From assembly GCA_945486175.1 (NCBI GenBank), contig CALYTA010000047.1, positions 1 to 7,161 of the forward strand: a stretch of 7,161 nt of DNA, written 5' to 3'. Made by a program: the position numbers and the translations under genes. The notes below the pieces were generated by a model. It searched no databases. It saw only the letters and a program-made list of their open reading frames with translations, and was not told where the DNA came from. The number at the start of each line of letters is the position of its first letter. Positions within the stretch are counted from its first letter, which is position 1. This stretch comes from an uncultured Clostridia bacterium. Its GTDB lineage: Bacteria; Bacillota; Clostridia; Oscillospirales; Butyricicoccaceae. Positions 1 to 4,415 of the stretch are shown piece after piece.

Positions 1-21
1 GACAGACGGGAGGATGGACGG

Positions 22-612
22 ATGAACGTATATGATTTTGACCAGACCATCTACCATGGCGACAGCACGGTAGATTTCTATTTTTACTGCCTGCGGCACA
101 AGCCGCTGATGCTGCGCAGTGTGCCGGGAACCATCGGCGGCTTTGCACTGTACGGCGCAAAGCTGTGGGACAAGACAAAGGCCAAGCAGCAGATGTACCG
201 CTTCCTGACCGCCATCGGCGATTCCGAGCAGGTGGTGCAGGAATTCTGGCGCACGCATATCCGGAACATCAAGCCGTGGTACATAGAAAAGACCCGGCGG
301 GAGGACGATGTCATTATTTCCGCGTCGCCGGAATTTTTGTTAAAACCCGCCTGTGAACAGCTCGGCATCAAATACCTGATGGCGTCGCGCGTCGATGCGC
401 ATACGGGCCAATATACCGGCGTCAACTGCTGGGGTGAGGAAAAGGTGCGCCGGTTCCGAGAGGTATTCGGAGATGCGCAGATTGAGACCTTTTACTCCGA
501 TTCGCTGTCCGATACGCCGCTTGCGCGCGAGGCAAAGACCGCGTGGATTGTGCGCGGGGATGAACTGGTTCCGTGGGCGGAATGGGAAAAGAAAAAGAAG
601 AAAAAAGAATGA
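22..612 (+). CDS. HAD-superfamily phosphatase (phosphoserine-phosphatase-like, HAD-IB type)
   Basis: A 196-residue soluble protein with all four HAD motifs. Motif I is YDFDQT, with D5 as the expected nucleophile and D7 as the acid/base. Motif II is the serine in IISASPE (S100). Motif III is K141 in GEEK. Motif IV is YSDSLSD, with D160 and D164 as Mg2+ ligands. The insert between motifs I and II (about residues 15-95) is a helical cap of the type seen in phosphoserine phosphatase relatives. Such enzymes remove phosphate from small molecules through an aspartyl-phosphate; the substrate cannot be read from the sequence. The ATG at 22 is preceded by GGGAGGA at 8-14, a good ribosome binding site, and it overlaps a frame-2 TGA in an ATGA arrangement, so translation may be coupled to an upstream gene outside the window. 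The C-terminus ends in six consecutive lysines. The gene converges on pncB. Family confidence is high, substrate unknown. Confidence 0.9.
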   Translation: MNVYDFDQTIYHGDSTVDFYFYCLRHKPLMLRSVPGTIGGFALYGAKLWDKTKAKQQMYRFLTAIGDSEQVVQEFWRTHIRNIKPWYIEKTRREDDVIISASPEFLLKPACEQLGIKYLMASRVDAHTGQYTGVNCWGEEKVRRFREVFGDAQIETFYSDSLSDTPLAREAKTAWIVRGDELVPWAEWEKKKKKKE

Positions 613-618
613 TACAGG

Positions 619-652
619 AAAAAAGCGCCCTGCCGGGAATCCGGCGGGGTGC
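619..652 (-). terminator. Intrinsic terminator of pncB, possibly bidirectional
   Basis: A 12-bp GC-rich stem (625-636 with 641-652, two G-U pairs, GAAT loop) lies between the convergent stops of the HAD gene and pncB. On the - strand the stem is followed at once by six T (complement of 619-624), so it best serves pncB. On the + strand the downstream run is only TCTGTCTT, a weaker tail, so use by the HAD gene is likely but less clear. Confidence 0.82.
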
Positions 653-670
653 TCTGTCTTGCGGCAGAAA

Positions 671-2113
671 TCAGCTCTTGCAGTCCTGCAACAGCAGCCG
701 CTTGATGTCCCACAGCCTGCGGGACAGGTCGACATAATAGGTGTGCGGATTTTCAAAGCGCTGCACTTCCTCCCACAGCAGGCCGACCTGCTCGGTGCAG
801 TATGCCTGAATGTCATGGATGGACGGCAGCTCATAGACGCGCTTTCCGTTTTTGAAAATCGGAATCTGAAGCTCTTTTACTGTGAAGTTGGTGAGCGTCT
901 TGGTTTTCCATGTCGCGTTCGGGTCGAAAATCGTGTGGGGTGTGTCCGGATCAATGACTTCGTCATAGACGCACAGCTCATCCGCCAGCGCCTTGCCGCT
1001 TTCATTGTCGAAAAAGCGGTACAGCTTTTTGAAATGCGGGTTGGTGATCTTGGTGGTGTTTTCACTCACCTTGATTTTCGGGATAATCGTGCCGTCCGGC
1101 GCTTCGACCGCCACCAGCTTGTATACGCCGCCAAAGACCGGCGCGCTGCGCGCGGTAATCAGGCGCTCGCCCACCCCGAAGGTGTCAATGCAGGCGCCCT
1201 GCATCAGCAAGTCGCGGATCAGGTGCTCATCAAGCGCGTTGGACGCGGTGATTTTACAGCAGGACAGTCCCGCTTCGTCGAGCATTTTGCGCGCCTGCCG
1301 CGACAGATAGGCGATGTCGCCGGAATCCAGGCGGATCGCGAAATTTGTGATGCCCTTGGGCAGCAAAACTTCCTTGAAGGCGCGGATGGCATTCGGCACG
1401 CCGCTTTTCAGCGTGTTATAGGTGTCGACCAGCAGCGTCGTGTTGTTCGGATACAGCTCACAGTATGTCTTGAATGCGTCATATTCGCTGTCGAACATCT
1501 GCACCCATGAATGTGCCATGGTGCCGCCCGCGGGGACGCCATATAACTCGTCGGTCAGCGTGCATGCCGTACCGGCACAGCCGCCGATGTATGCCGCGCG
1601 CGCACCGATGACCGCGCCGTCCGCGCCCTGTGCACGGCGGGAGCCAAATTCCAGCACAACACGGCCCTGTGCGGCGCGCACAATGCGTTTGGCCTTGGTG
1701 GCGATCAGCGACTGATGATTGATGGCGAGCAGGACAAAGGTCTCAATCAATTGCGCTTCGATTGCCGGGGCGCGTACCGTCAGAATGGGCTCGTTCGGGA
1801 ATACCGGCGTGCCCTCCGGCACGGCGTAAATATCGCCGGTGAATTTGAAATCGCGCAGATAGGCGAGGAATTTTTCGTCAAACAGGTTTTTGGAACGCAG
1901 ATATTCAATGTCCTCCTCATCGAAATGAAGCTGCTCGATATACTGCACGACCTGCTCCAGCCCTGCCGCAATCGCAAAGCCGCCGCCGTCCGGTACCGTG
2001 CGGAAAAATACGTCAAAATAGGTATTCCGTTTATAAAAGCCGTTGAGGAAATACCCATTGCTCATGGTCAGCTCATAAAAATCGCAGAGCATGGAAAGAT
2101 TTTCTCGTTGCAT
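671..2113 (-). CDS. pncB: Nicotinate phosphoribosyltransferase
   Basis: A 480-residue cytosolic enzyme of the Preiss-Handler NAD salvage pathway. It joins nicotinate and PRPP to form nicotinate mononucleotide, with ATP hydrolysis driving the step. The N-terminus (MLCDFYELTMSNGYF, residues 8-22) is the family's substrate-binding start. FGSRRAQ is at 156-162, GGTMAHSW at 197-203 with H201 as the expected phosphorylated histidine, RLDSGD at 261-266 and FGVGERL at 312-318 in the phosphate-binding part of the barrel. Length fits the Gram-positive form. The frame stays open upstream to 2260, but those 49 residues are low-complexity and run through the promoter. The ATG at 2113 has AGGAAG (complement of 2122-2127) eight bases upstream and gives the usual family N-terminus. 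The gene has its own promoter at 2153-2181 and terminator at 619-652, so it is probably monocistronic. No NAD-synthesis partner gene is in the window. Confidence 0.96.
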   Translation of the reverse strand: MQRENLSMLCDFYELTMSNGYFLNGFYKRNTYFDVFFRTVPDGGGFAIAAGLEQVVQYIEQLHFDEEDIEYLRSKNLFDEKFLAYLRDFKFTGDIYAVPEGTPVFPNEPILTVRAPAIEAQLIETFVLLAINHQSLIATKAKRIVRAAQGRVVLEFGSRRAQGADGAVIGARAAYIGGCAGTACTLTDELYGVPAGGTMAHSWVQMFDSEYDAFKTYCELYPNNTTLLVDTYNTLKSGVPNAIRAFKEVLLPKGITNFAIRLDSGDIAYLSRQARKMLDEAGLSCCKITASNALDEHLIRDLLMQGACIDTFGVGERLITARSAPVFGGVYKLVAVEAPDGTIIPKIKVSENTTKITNPHFKKLYRFFDNESGKALADELCVYDEVIDPDTPHTIFDPNATWKTKTLTNFTVKELQIPIFKNGKRVYELPSIHDIQAYCTEQVGLLWEEVQRFENPHTYYVDLSRRLWDIKRLLLQDCKS

Positions 2114-2121
2114 CACAGTCA

Positions 2122-2127
2122 CTTCCT
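2122..2127 (-). promoter_or_regulatory. Ribosome binding site deciding the pncB start
   Basis: AGGAAG on the - strand stands eight bases before the ATG at 2113. It favours this start over the upstream in-frame extension to 2260. Confidence 0.75.
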
Positions 2128-2152
2128 GTTCCCGGTTGGATTTGATGTATCC

Positions 2153-2181
2153 AGTATACCCGATTTTGCGGGGACAATCAA
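2153..2181 (-). promoter_or_regulatory. pncB: Promoter of pncB (sigma-A type)
   Basis: Read on the - strand, TTGATT (2181-2176) and TATACT (2158-2153) are separated by exactly 17 bases. The -10 box matches consensus at five of six positions and the -35 at four. The expected start is near 2146, giving a leader of about 33 bases. A 6-bp inverted repeat (2187-2202) lies just upstream of the -35 box. Confidence 0.75.
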
Positions 2182-2186
2182 TTTGT

Positions 2187-2202
2187 CTGCATGCATATGC
2201 AG
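2187..2202. promoter_or_regulatory. Inverted repeat upstream of the pncB -35 box, candidate regulator site
   Basis: CTGCAT and ATGCAG flank GCAT, a 6-bp inverted repeat with a 4-base centre. It spans about -41 to -56 relative to the predicted pncB start and lies between the two divergent promoters. The position would suit an activator of pncB or a shared regulator. I do not recognise the motif as a known NiaR or NrtR site, and a short repeat like this can occur by chance. Confidence 0.35.
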
Positions 2203-2253
2203 CCGGTCGGCAGGAGAAACTACAGGGACAGAACAAAAAGGGAAAAGAAGGGA

Positions 2254-2282
2254 TTGACAATGGTGCCTTGATTTGGTATTCT
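2254..2282 (+). promoter_or_regulatory. Promoter of the DUF3793 gene (sigma-A type)
   Basis: A perfect -35 box TTGACA (2254-2259), a 17-base spacer and TATTCT (2277-2282, five of six). The predicted start is about 2289-2290, exactly where the first 16-bp palindrome begins. A protein bound there would block transcription initiation. Confidence 0.82.
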
Positions 2283-2289
2283 AATAGCA

Positions 2290-2305
2290 GTTAGCGAGAG
2301 CTAAC
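2290..2305. promoter_or_regulatory. Palindromic operator, copy 1, at the DUF3793 transcription start
   Basis: GTTAGCGAGAGCTAAC is a perfect 6-bp inverted repeat around a 4-base centre. It covers the predicted start point, and a copy identical at 13 of 16 positions occurs at 2348-2363. The position is that of a classical repressor site. The half-site (TTAGC) resembles the TTAGG/TTAGC half-sites of metal-sensing DtxR/IdeR-family regulators; that link is inference. The same bases in RNA could also form a 6-bp hairpin with a GAGA tetraloop. Confidence 0.7.
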
Positions 2306-2312
2306 TATAAGC

Positions 2313-2338
2313 GGGCTGTCAAAACAGCCCATATTTTT
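2313..2338 (+). terminator. Terminator-like hairpin inside the DUF3793 leader (possible attenuator)
   Basis: GGGCTGT (2313-2319), loop CAAA and ACAGCCC (2324-2330) form a perfect 7-bp GC-rich stem, followed by ATATTTTT. This has the shape of an intrinsic terminator but lies downstream of the gene's promoter and about 40 bases before its start codon. It is therefore more likely a leader attenuator, or a shield against read-through, than the end of a gene. No + strand gene ends upstream. Confidence 0.6.
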
Positions 2339-2347
2339 GGAATTTGA

Positions 2348-2363
2348 GTTAGCGTTAGCTAAT
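2348..2363. promoter_or_regulatory. Palindromic operator, copy 2, next to the DUF3793 ribosome binding site
   Basis: GTTAGCGTTAGCTAAT matches copy 1 at 13 of 16 positions, and both keep the GTTAGC and GCTAA arms. It contains the self-complementary TTAGCTAA. It starts 58 bases downstream of copy 1 and ends four bases before the GGGAG of the ribosome binding site. It could act as a second operator (roadblock or cooperative binding), or in RNA could fold next to the translation start. Confidence 0.65.
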
Positions 2364-2366
2364 TAT

Positions 2367-2371
2367 GGGAG
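2367..2371 (+). promoter_or_regulatory. Ribosome binding site deciding the DUF3793 start
   Basis: GGGAG at 2367-2371 stands eight bases before the ATG at 2380. The alternative in-frame ATG at 2365 has only the operator sequence upstream and overlaps this site, so 2380 is preferred. The GGAGG at 2373-2377 is only two bases from the ATG. Confidence 0.6.
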
Positions 2372-2379
2372 TGGAGGAT

Positions 2380-2943
2380 ATGAATAAAACACTGGAGGAA
2401 ATGCTGGTGGAGCAGTGCGCACCGACGCTGGCGGGGGTGAAGCCTGCGAATCTGTTCCGCTGCCCGGATCATGCAGAGCTGTACCACTCGGTGCAGGAGT
2501 GGAACAACCGACTGCGCGCGAGCGGCATTCGCATCCGCGTGCTCAAGCGCTGCCGCCGCACACACGCGTGCCTGATCTATGTGTGCCGCTGGGACTGGAT
2601 CTGCCGCACACTGGCACAGCAGGACACGGCGGAATTTCTGCGCGCAAATGGCTATGACCTGTCGAAGGGGACGGAGGGCGTGTTGTGCCAGCTGTCGCGC
2701 CGTTTGTGCGTACAGGAGAATTTTCCGCATGAAATCGGTGTATTTCTGGGTTATCCGCTGCATGATGTAATTGGATTTATTGAAAACCGGGGACAGAATT
2801 ATTCCTGCTGCGGGCACTGGAAGTGCTATGGGGATGCAGACCGGGCACAGCGGACATTCGATGCCTATAAGCGCTGCACCGCGGTGTATAAGCGCATGTA
2901 CCGCCGCGGCGTGCCGCTGATCAAGCTGGTTGTCGCCGCATAA
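2380..2943 (+). CDS. DUF3793 family protein, probably metal/iron-related
   Basis: A 187-residue protein that I recognise as DUF3793 from the block at about residues 115-152. That block includes FPHEIGVFLGYPLHDVIGF, then IENRGQNY and WKCYGD. It has no signal peptide or membrane segment, so it should be cytosolic. It is rich in cysteine (12 residues, at 13, 28, 58, 64, 69, 75, 103, 110, 143, 144, 149 and 166), including a CC pair inside the conserved block. The biochemical function is unknown to me. In Clostridia I recall such genes near ferrous-iron transport (feoAB) and flavodoxin genes; none is in this window. The two palindromes and the leader hairpin in front point to tight regulation, and the operator half-site suggests a metal-responsive repressor (inference). 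The gene stands alone with its own promoter and terminator and converges on the FAH-family gene. Confidence 0.88.
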   Translation: MNKTLEEMLVEQCAPTLAGVKPANLFRCPDHAELYHSVQEWNNRLRASGIRIRVLKRCRRTHACLIYVCRWDWICRTLAQQDTAEFLRANGYDLSKGTEGVLCQLSRRLCVQENFPHEIGVFLGYPLHDVIGFIENRGQNYSCCGHWKCYGDADRAQRTFDAYKRCTAVYKRMYRRGVPLIKLVVAA

Positions 2944-2962
2944 AAGGACAGATACAAAAAGG

Positions 2963-2996
2963 AGCCCCGGCAGTCTGCTTGGACTGCCGGGGCTTT
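2963..2996. terminator. Bidirectional terminator between DUF3793 and the FAH-family gene
   Basis: AGCCCCGGCAGTC (2963-2975) and GACTGCCGGGGCT (2982-2994) form a perfect 13-bp stem with a 6-base loop, lying between convergent stop codons. On the - strand it is followed by CC and five T (complement of 2956-2960); on the + strand by a short TT. It probably serves both genes, with the better tail for the FAH-family gene. Confidence 0.85.
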
Positions 2997-3014
2997 GTGC
3001 GCCCAAAAATGAAA

Positions 3015-3881
3015 TTATTCCACGGTGTTGTGCAGGGCGCCGATGCCCTCGATTTCACAGACGACGGTATCGCCCGGATTGAGGAACTGCGGCGGCTCCA
3101 GCCCCATGCCGACGCCGGATGGTGTGCCGGTCGCGATGATGGTTCCGGCGCACAGCGTCATGCCACGGGACAGCTCGGAAATTATTTCCGCAATGCCGTG
3201 AATCAGGTATGAGGTGTTGCTGTCCTGCCGCAGCTCGCCATTTACTGTGCAGCGGATATCCAGTGCGGGCGGGAAGGCAACCTCATCCGCCGTCAGGATA
3301 CACGGGCCGCACGGAGTAAAGCCATCGAGGCTCTTGCCAAAATACCACTGCTTGTGCGCGGTCTGCAAATTGCGCGCGGATACATCGTTGACGATGGTAT
3401 AGCCGAAAATGTAGTCTGCGGCGTCCTCCGGCTGCACGCAGAAGGCGTCTTTGCCGAGAATGACGCCCAGCTCGCACTCGTAGTCGAGACTGTCGACAAG
3501 GCCCGGATAGGATGGGATGGGATCGCCGTCGCCGGATGCGGTGTGCACGCGCTTGCTGAAATAAATCGCCTTCGGGCGTTCGCCTCCGAACGCTTCGCCG
3601 TTGAACCGGCTGGCTTCTTCCGCGTGCGCGGCATAATTGATGCCGAGACACAGCACATCCTGCTTCGGGTGCGGGATCGGGGCGCACAGGGTCACCGGTT
3701 CGTCCAGAGGCTGTTTGCCTGCCGGGTCGAGCGTTGTGCGCAGGAATGCCGCGCTGTCGGCGATCAGTGCGTTCATATCGGCATAGTGCAGGCCGAACTG
3801 TTCGAGGTCATACAGCCTGTCATGGAATCCGGCGGCAAGGCGCTCCGCGCCGTCCGCAGTTCTGTAGGTATACAGCTTCAT
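3015..3881 (-). CDS. Fumarylacetoacetate hydrolase (FAH) family protein
   Basis: A 288-residue cytosolic metal-dependent enzyme of the FAH superfamily. Residues 1-70 form the variable N-terminal part; the catalytic domain follows. GINYAAHAEE (80-89) carries the likely catalytic H86/E89 pair. YECELG (134-139) supplies metal ligands E135 and E137, NDVSAR (165-170) supplies D166, K183 lies in GKSLDGFTPCGP, and TGTPSGVGMG (251-260) is the family's C-terminal signature. Members cleave or decarboxylate 2-oxo acids (acylpyruvate hydrolysis, oxaloacetate decarboxylation, aromatic catabolism, sugar-acid dehydration). The exact substrate cannot be told here, and no catabolic neighbours are present. The start at 3881 has AAAGGA about ten bases upstream. 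Its promoter is not clear: the only candidate on the - strand is weak (TTGTCC/TATCAT, 4114-4085), and read-through from the tRNA is possible. Confidence 0.92.
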   Translation of the reverse strand: MKLYTYRTADGAERLAAGFHDRLYDLEQFGLHYADMNALIADSAAFLRTTLDPAGKQPLDEPVTLCAPIPHPKQDVLCLGINYAAHAEEASRFNGEAFGGERPKAIYFSKRVHTASGDGDPIPSYPGLVDSLDYECELGVILGKDAFCVQPEDAADYIFGYTIVNDVSARNLQTAHKQWYFGKSLDGFTPCGPCILTADEVAFPPALDIRCTVNGELRQDSNTSYLIHGIAEIISELSRGMTLCAGTIIATGTPSGVGMGLEPPQFLNPGDTVVCEIEGIGALHNTVE

Positions 3882-3972
3882 GGATCACATTCCTTTCGAT
3901 AAAGTGGGTTAAAATACGGAAAACAAGGAAAAGTTTCTATTGGACAAGCAATTTTTACTCCCCGGAATGGCG

Positions 3973-3998
3973 CGGCATGACCATTGAAACGCATGCCG
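3973..3998. promoter_or_regulatory. Inverted repeat enclosing the -35 box of the orphan promoter
   Basis: CGGCATG (3973-3979) and CATGCCG (3992-3998) are perfect 7-bp arms with a 12-base gap that contains the TTGAAA box. The arms are 19 bases apart centre to centre, roughly two helical turns, which suits a dimeric regulator competing with RNA polymerase. This is inference from geometry only. Confidence 0.4.
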
Positions 3999-4012
3999 GA
4001 CAACGGTAGAAT
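3984..4012 (+). promoter_or_regulatory. Strong orphan promoter reading into the 3882-4132 gap
   Basis: TTGAAA (3984-3989) and TAGAAT (4007-4012) are separated by exactly 17 bases; each box matches consensus at five of six positions. It points away from the FAH-family gene, and no protein gene of normal size follows before the terminator at 4095-4129. A 7-bp inverted repeat flanks the -35 box. Confidence 0.72.
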
Positions 4013-4018
4013 GAAAAC

Positions 4019-4129
4019 AGGGAGAAGGAAAACCCTTCCATGATATTTGTTTTGTCGAAATTTCATGAACAGGAAAAATAATGGATGATATGGCAGCACC
4101 CCGCTTGCGGACAAGCGGGGTGCTTTTTT
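4019..4129 (+). ncRNA. Candidate small RNA gene, about 111 nt, unknown family
   Basis: The stretch has its own promoter (3984-4012) and its own intrinsic terminator (4095-4129), with a predicted start near 4019. Three hairpins can be drawn. The first is GAAGG/CCTTC with a 5-base loop (4024-4038). The second is CATGATATTT/AAATTTCATG, nine pairs with one U-U mismatch and a 9-base loop (4039-4067). The third is the terminator stem. I do not recognise it as 6S RNA, SRP RNA, tmRNA, RNase P or a known riboswitch, and no gene follows that it could lead. An alternative is a short mRNA for a 13-residue peptide (ATG at 4040, stop at 4079-4081, preceded by AGAAGG 11 bases upstream). It would be transcribed towards tRNA-Leu and stop just short of it. 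Confidence 0.55.
4095..4129 (+). terminator. Intrinsic terminator in the + orientation
   Basis: AGCACCCCGCTT (4095-4106), loop GCGGAC and AAGCGGGGTGCT (4113-4124) form a perfect 12-bp stem running directly into T6 (4124-4129). The T run is on the + strand, so it terminates transcription coming from the left. No protein gene lies there, which supports the candidate small RNA. On the - strand the stem is followed by GCCATATC rather than T, so it is a poor terminator for the tRNA. Confidence 0.85.
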
Positions 4130-4132
4130 GTA

Positions 4133-4215
4133 TGGTGCGGATAACAGGACTTGAACCTGCACGGTTGCCCGCTGGAACCTAAATCCAGTGCGTCTGCCAA
4201 TTCCGCCATATCCGC
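4133..4215 (-). tRNA. tRNA-Leu (anticodon UAG)
   Basis: A complete leucine tRNA of 83 bases including an encoded CCA (complement of 4133-4135). The acceptor stem is GCGGATA/TATCCGC with discriminator A. The D arm is GCG/CGC. The anticodon stem is CTGGA/TCCAG with loop TTTAGGT, giving anticodon UAG, which reads CUA and, by wobble, other CUN codons. The long variable arm CGG-GCAA-CCG marks a class II tRNA, and the T arm carries TTCAAGT. G follows the anticodon, as expected for Leu tRNAs. Its own promoter is at 4234-4263. It stands alone, convergent with the candidate small RNA. Confidence 0.97.
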
Positions 4216-4233
4216 GTAAAACAGTACACGGTT

Positions 4234-4263
4234 ATGGTAGCATATGCAGTAAATTGTTGTCAA
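4234..4263 (-). promoter_or_regulatory. Promoter of tRNA-Leu
   Basis: On the - strand, a perfect TTGACA (4263-4258), an 18-base spacer and TACCAT (4239-4234), with TG one base upstream of the -10 (extended -10). The predicted start near 4227 gives a precursor with about 12 bases before the mature 5' end at 4215. Confidence 0.75.
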
Positions 4264-4295
4264 GGTTGGAGGGTGAAAATTTGTTCGGTCTGTGG

Positions 4296-4324
4296 TGTTC
4301 AAACTGCGTAAAGTGTGATACAAT
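4296..4324 (+). promoter_or_regulatory. Promoter of the lipoprotein/two-component operon
   Basis: TACAAT (4319-4324) matches the -10 consensus at five of six positions and is preceded by TGA, an extended -10. The -35 position (TGTTCA, 4296-4301, 17-base spacer) is poor, which is common for extended -10 promoters and may mean an activator is needed. It lies back to back with the tRNA promoter. Confidence 0.6.
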
Positions 4325-4360
4325 AAAGAAAATTGTCAGGACAGACGCAAAAAAACAACG

Positions 4361-4398
4361 GCGGGCGGGGTTCGGCGGTGACGCCGGATGCAGCCCGC
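4361..4398 (+). promoter_or_regulatory. Hairpin in the lipoprotein mRNA leader
   Basis: Outer arms GCGGGC (4361-4366) and GCCCGC (4393-4398) pair perfectly. After a 3x3 internal loop, an 8-bp inner stem (4370-4377 with 4382-4389, including G-U pairs) is closed by a GTGA loop of the GNRA type. No T run follows, so it is not a terminator. It sits 17 bases before the ATG and may affect translation or mRNA stability. It is not a riboswitch class I recognise. Confidence 0.45.
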
Positions 4399-4415
4399 AT
4401 CTTATGGGTAGGATT

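Noticed and set aside
1..25. The 3' end of an upstream CDS overlapping the HAD start (frame-2 TGA at 23-25)
   Set aside because: Only seven codons are visible, and another forward frame also stays open past the HAD start, so the frame cannot be decided. The ATGA overlap is only suggestive.
395..1510. A 371-codon + strand open frame
   Set aside because: It runs antisense through pncB, whose protein has all family motifs; the translation is arginine/alanine-rich without recognisable domains and it has no ribosome binding site.
2114..2260. A 49-residue N-terminal extension of pncB
   Set aside because: It crosses the pncB promoter and the inverted repeat, resembles no NAPRTase N-terminus, and the ATG at 2113 has a good ribosome binding site.
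2337..2365. A second promoter after the leader hairpin (TTGGAA, 17 bases, TAATTA)
   Set aside because: The -10 match is poor, and the start point would fall on the ribosome binding site.
2359..3006. A 215-codon - strand open frame opposite DUF3793
   Set aside because: It is the antisense shadow of a gene with a recognisable family, promoter and terminator, and it runs through the 2963-2994 hairpin.
4085..4114. A - strand promoter for the FAH-family gene (TTGTCC, 18 bases, TATCAT)
   Set aside because: The -35 is weak and lies inside the terminator stem, and the leader would be about 200 bases. It is noted as the best available candidate but too weak to annotate.
4081..4182. A + strand ORF from the ATG at 4081
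   Set aside because: It reads through the terminator hairpin and then antisense to tRNA-Leu, and lacks a ribosome binding site at proper spacing.
4188..4415. Extended start of the lipoprotein ORF at 4188
   Set aside because: The extension begins inside the antisense of tRNA-Leu and crosses two promoters; the ATG at 4416 gives a textbook lipoprotein signal peptide.
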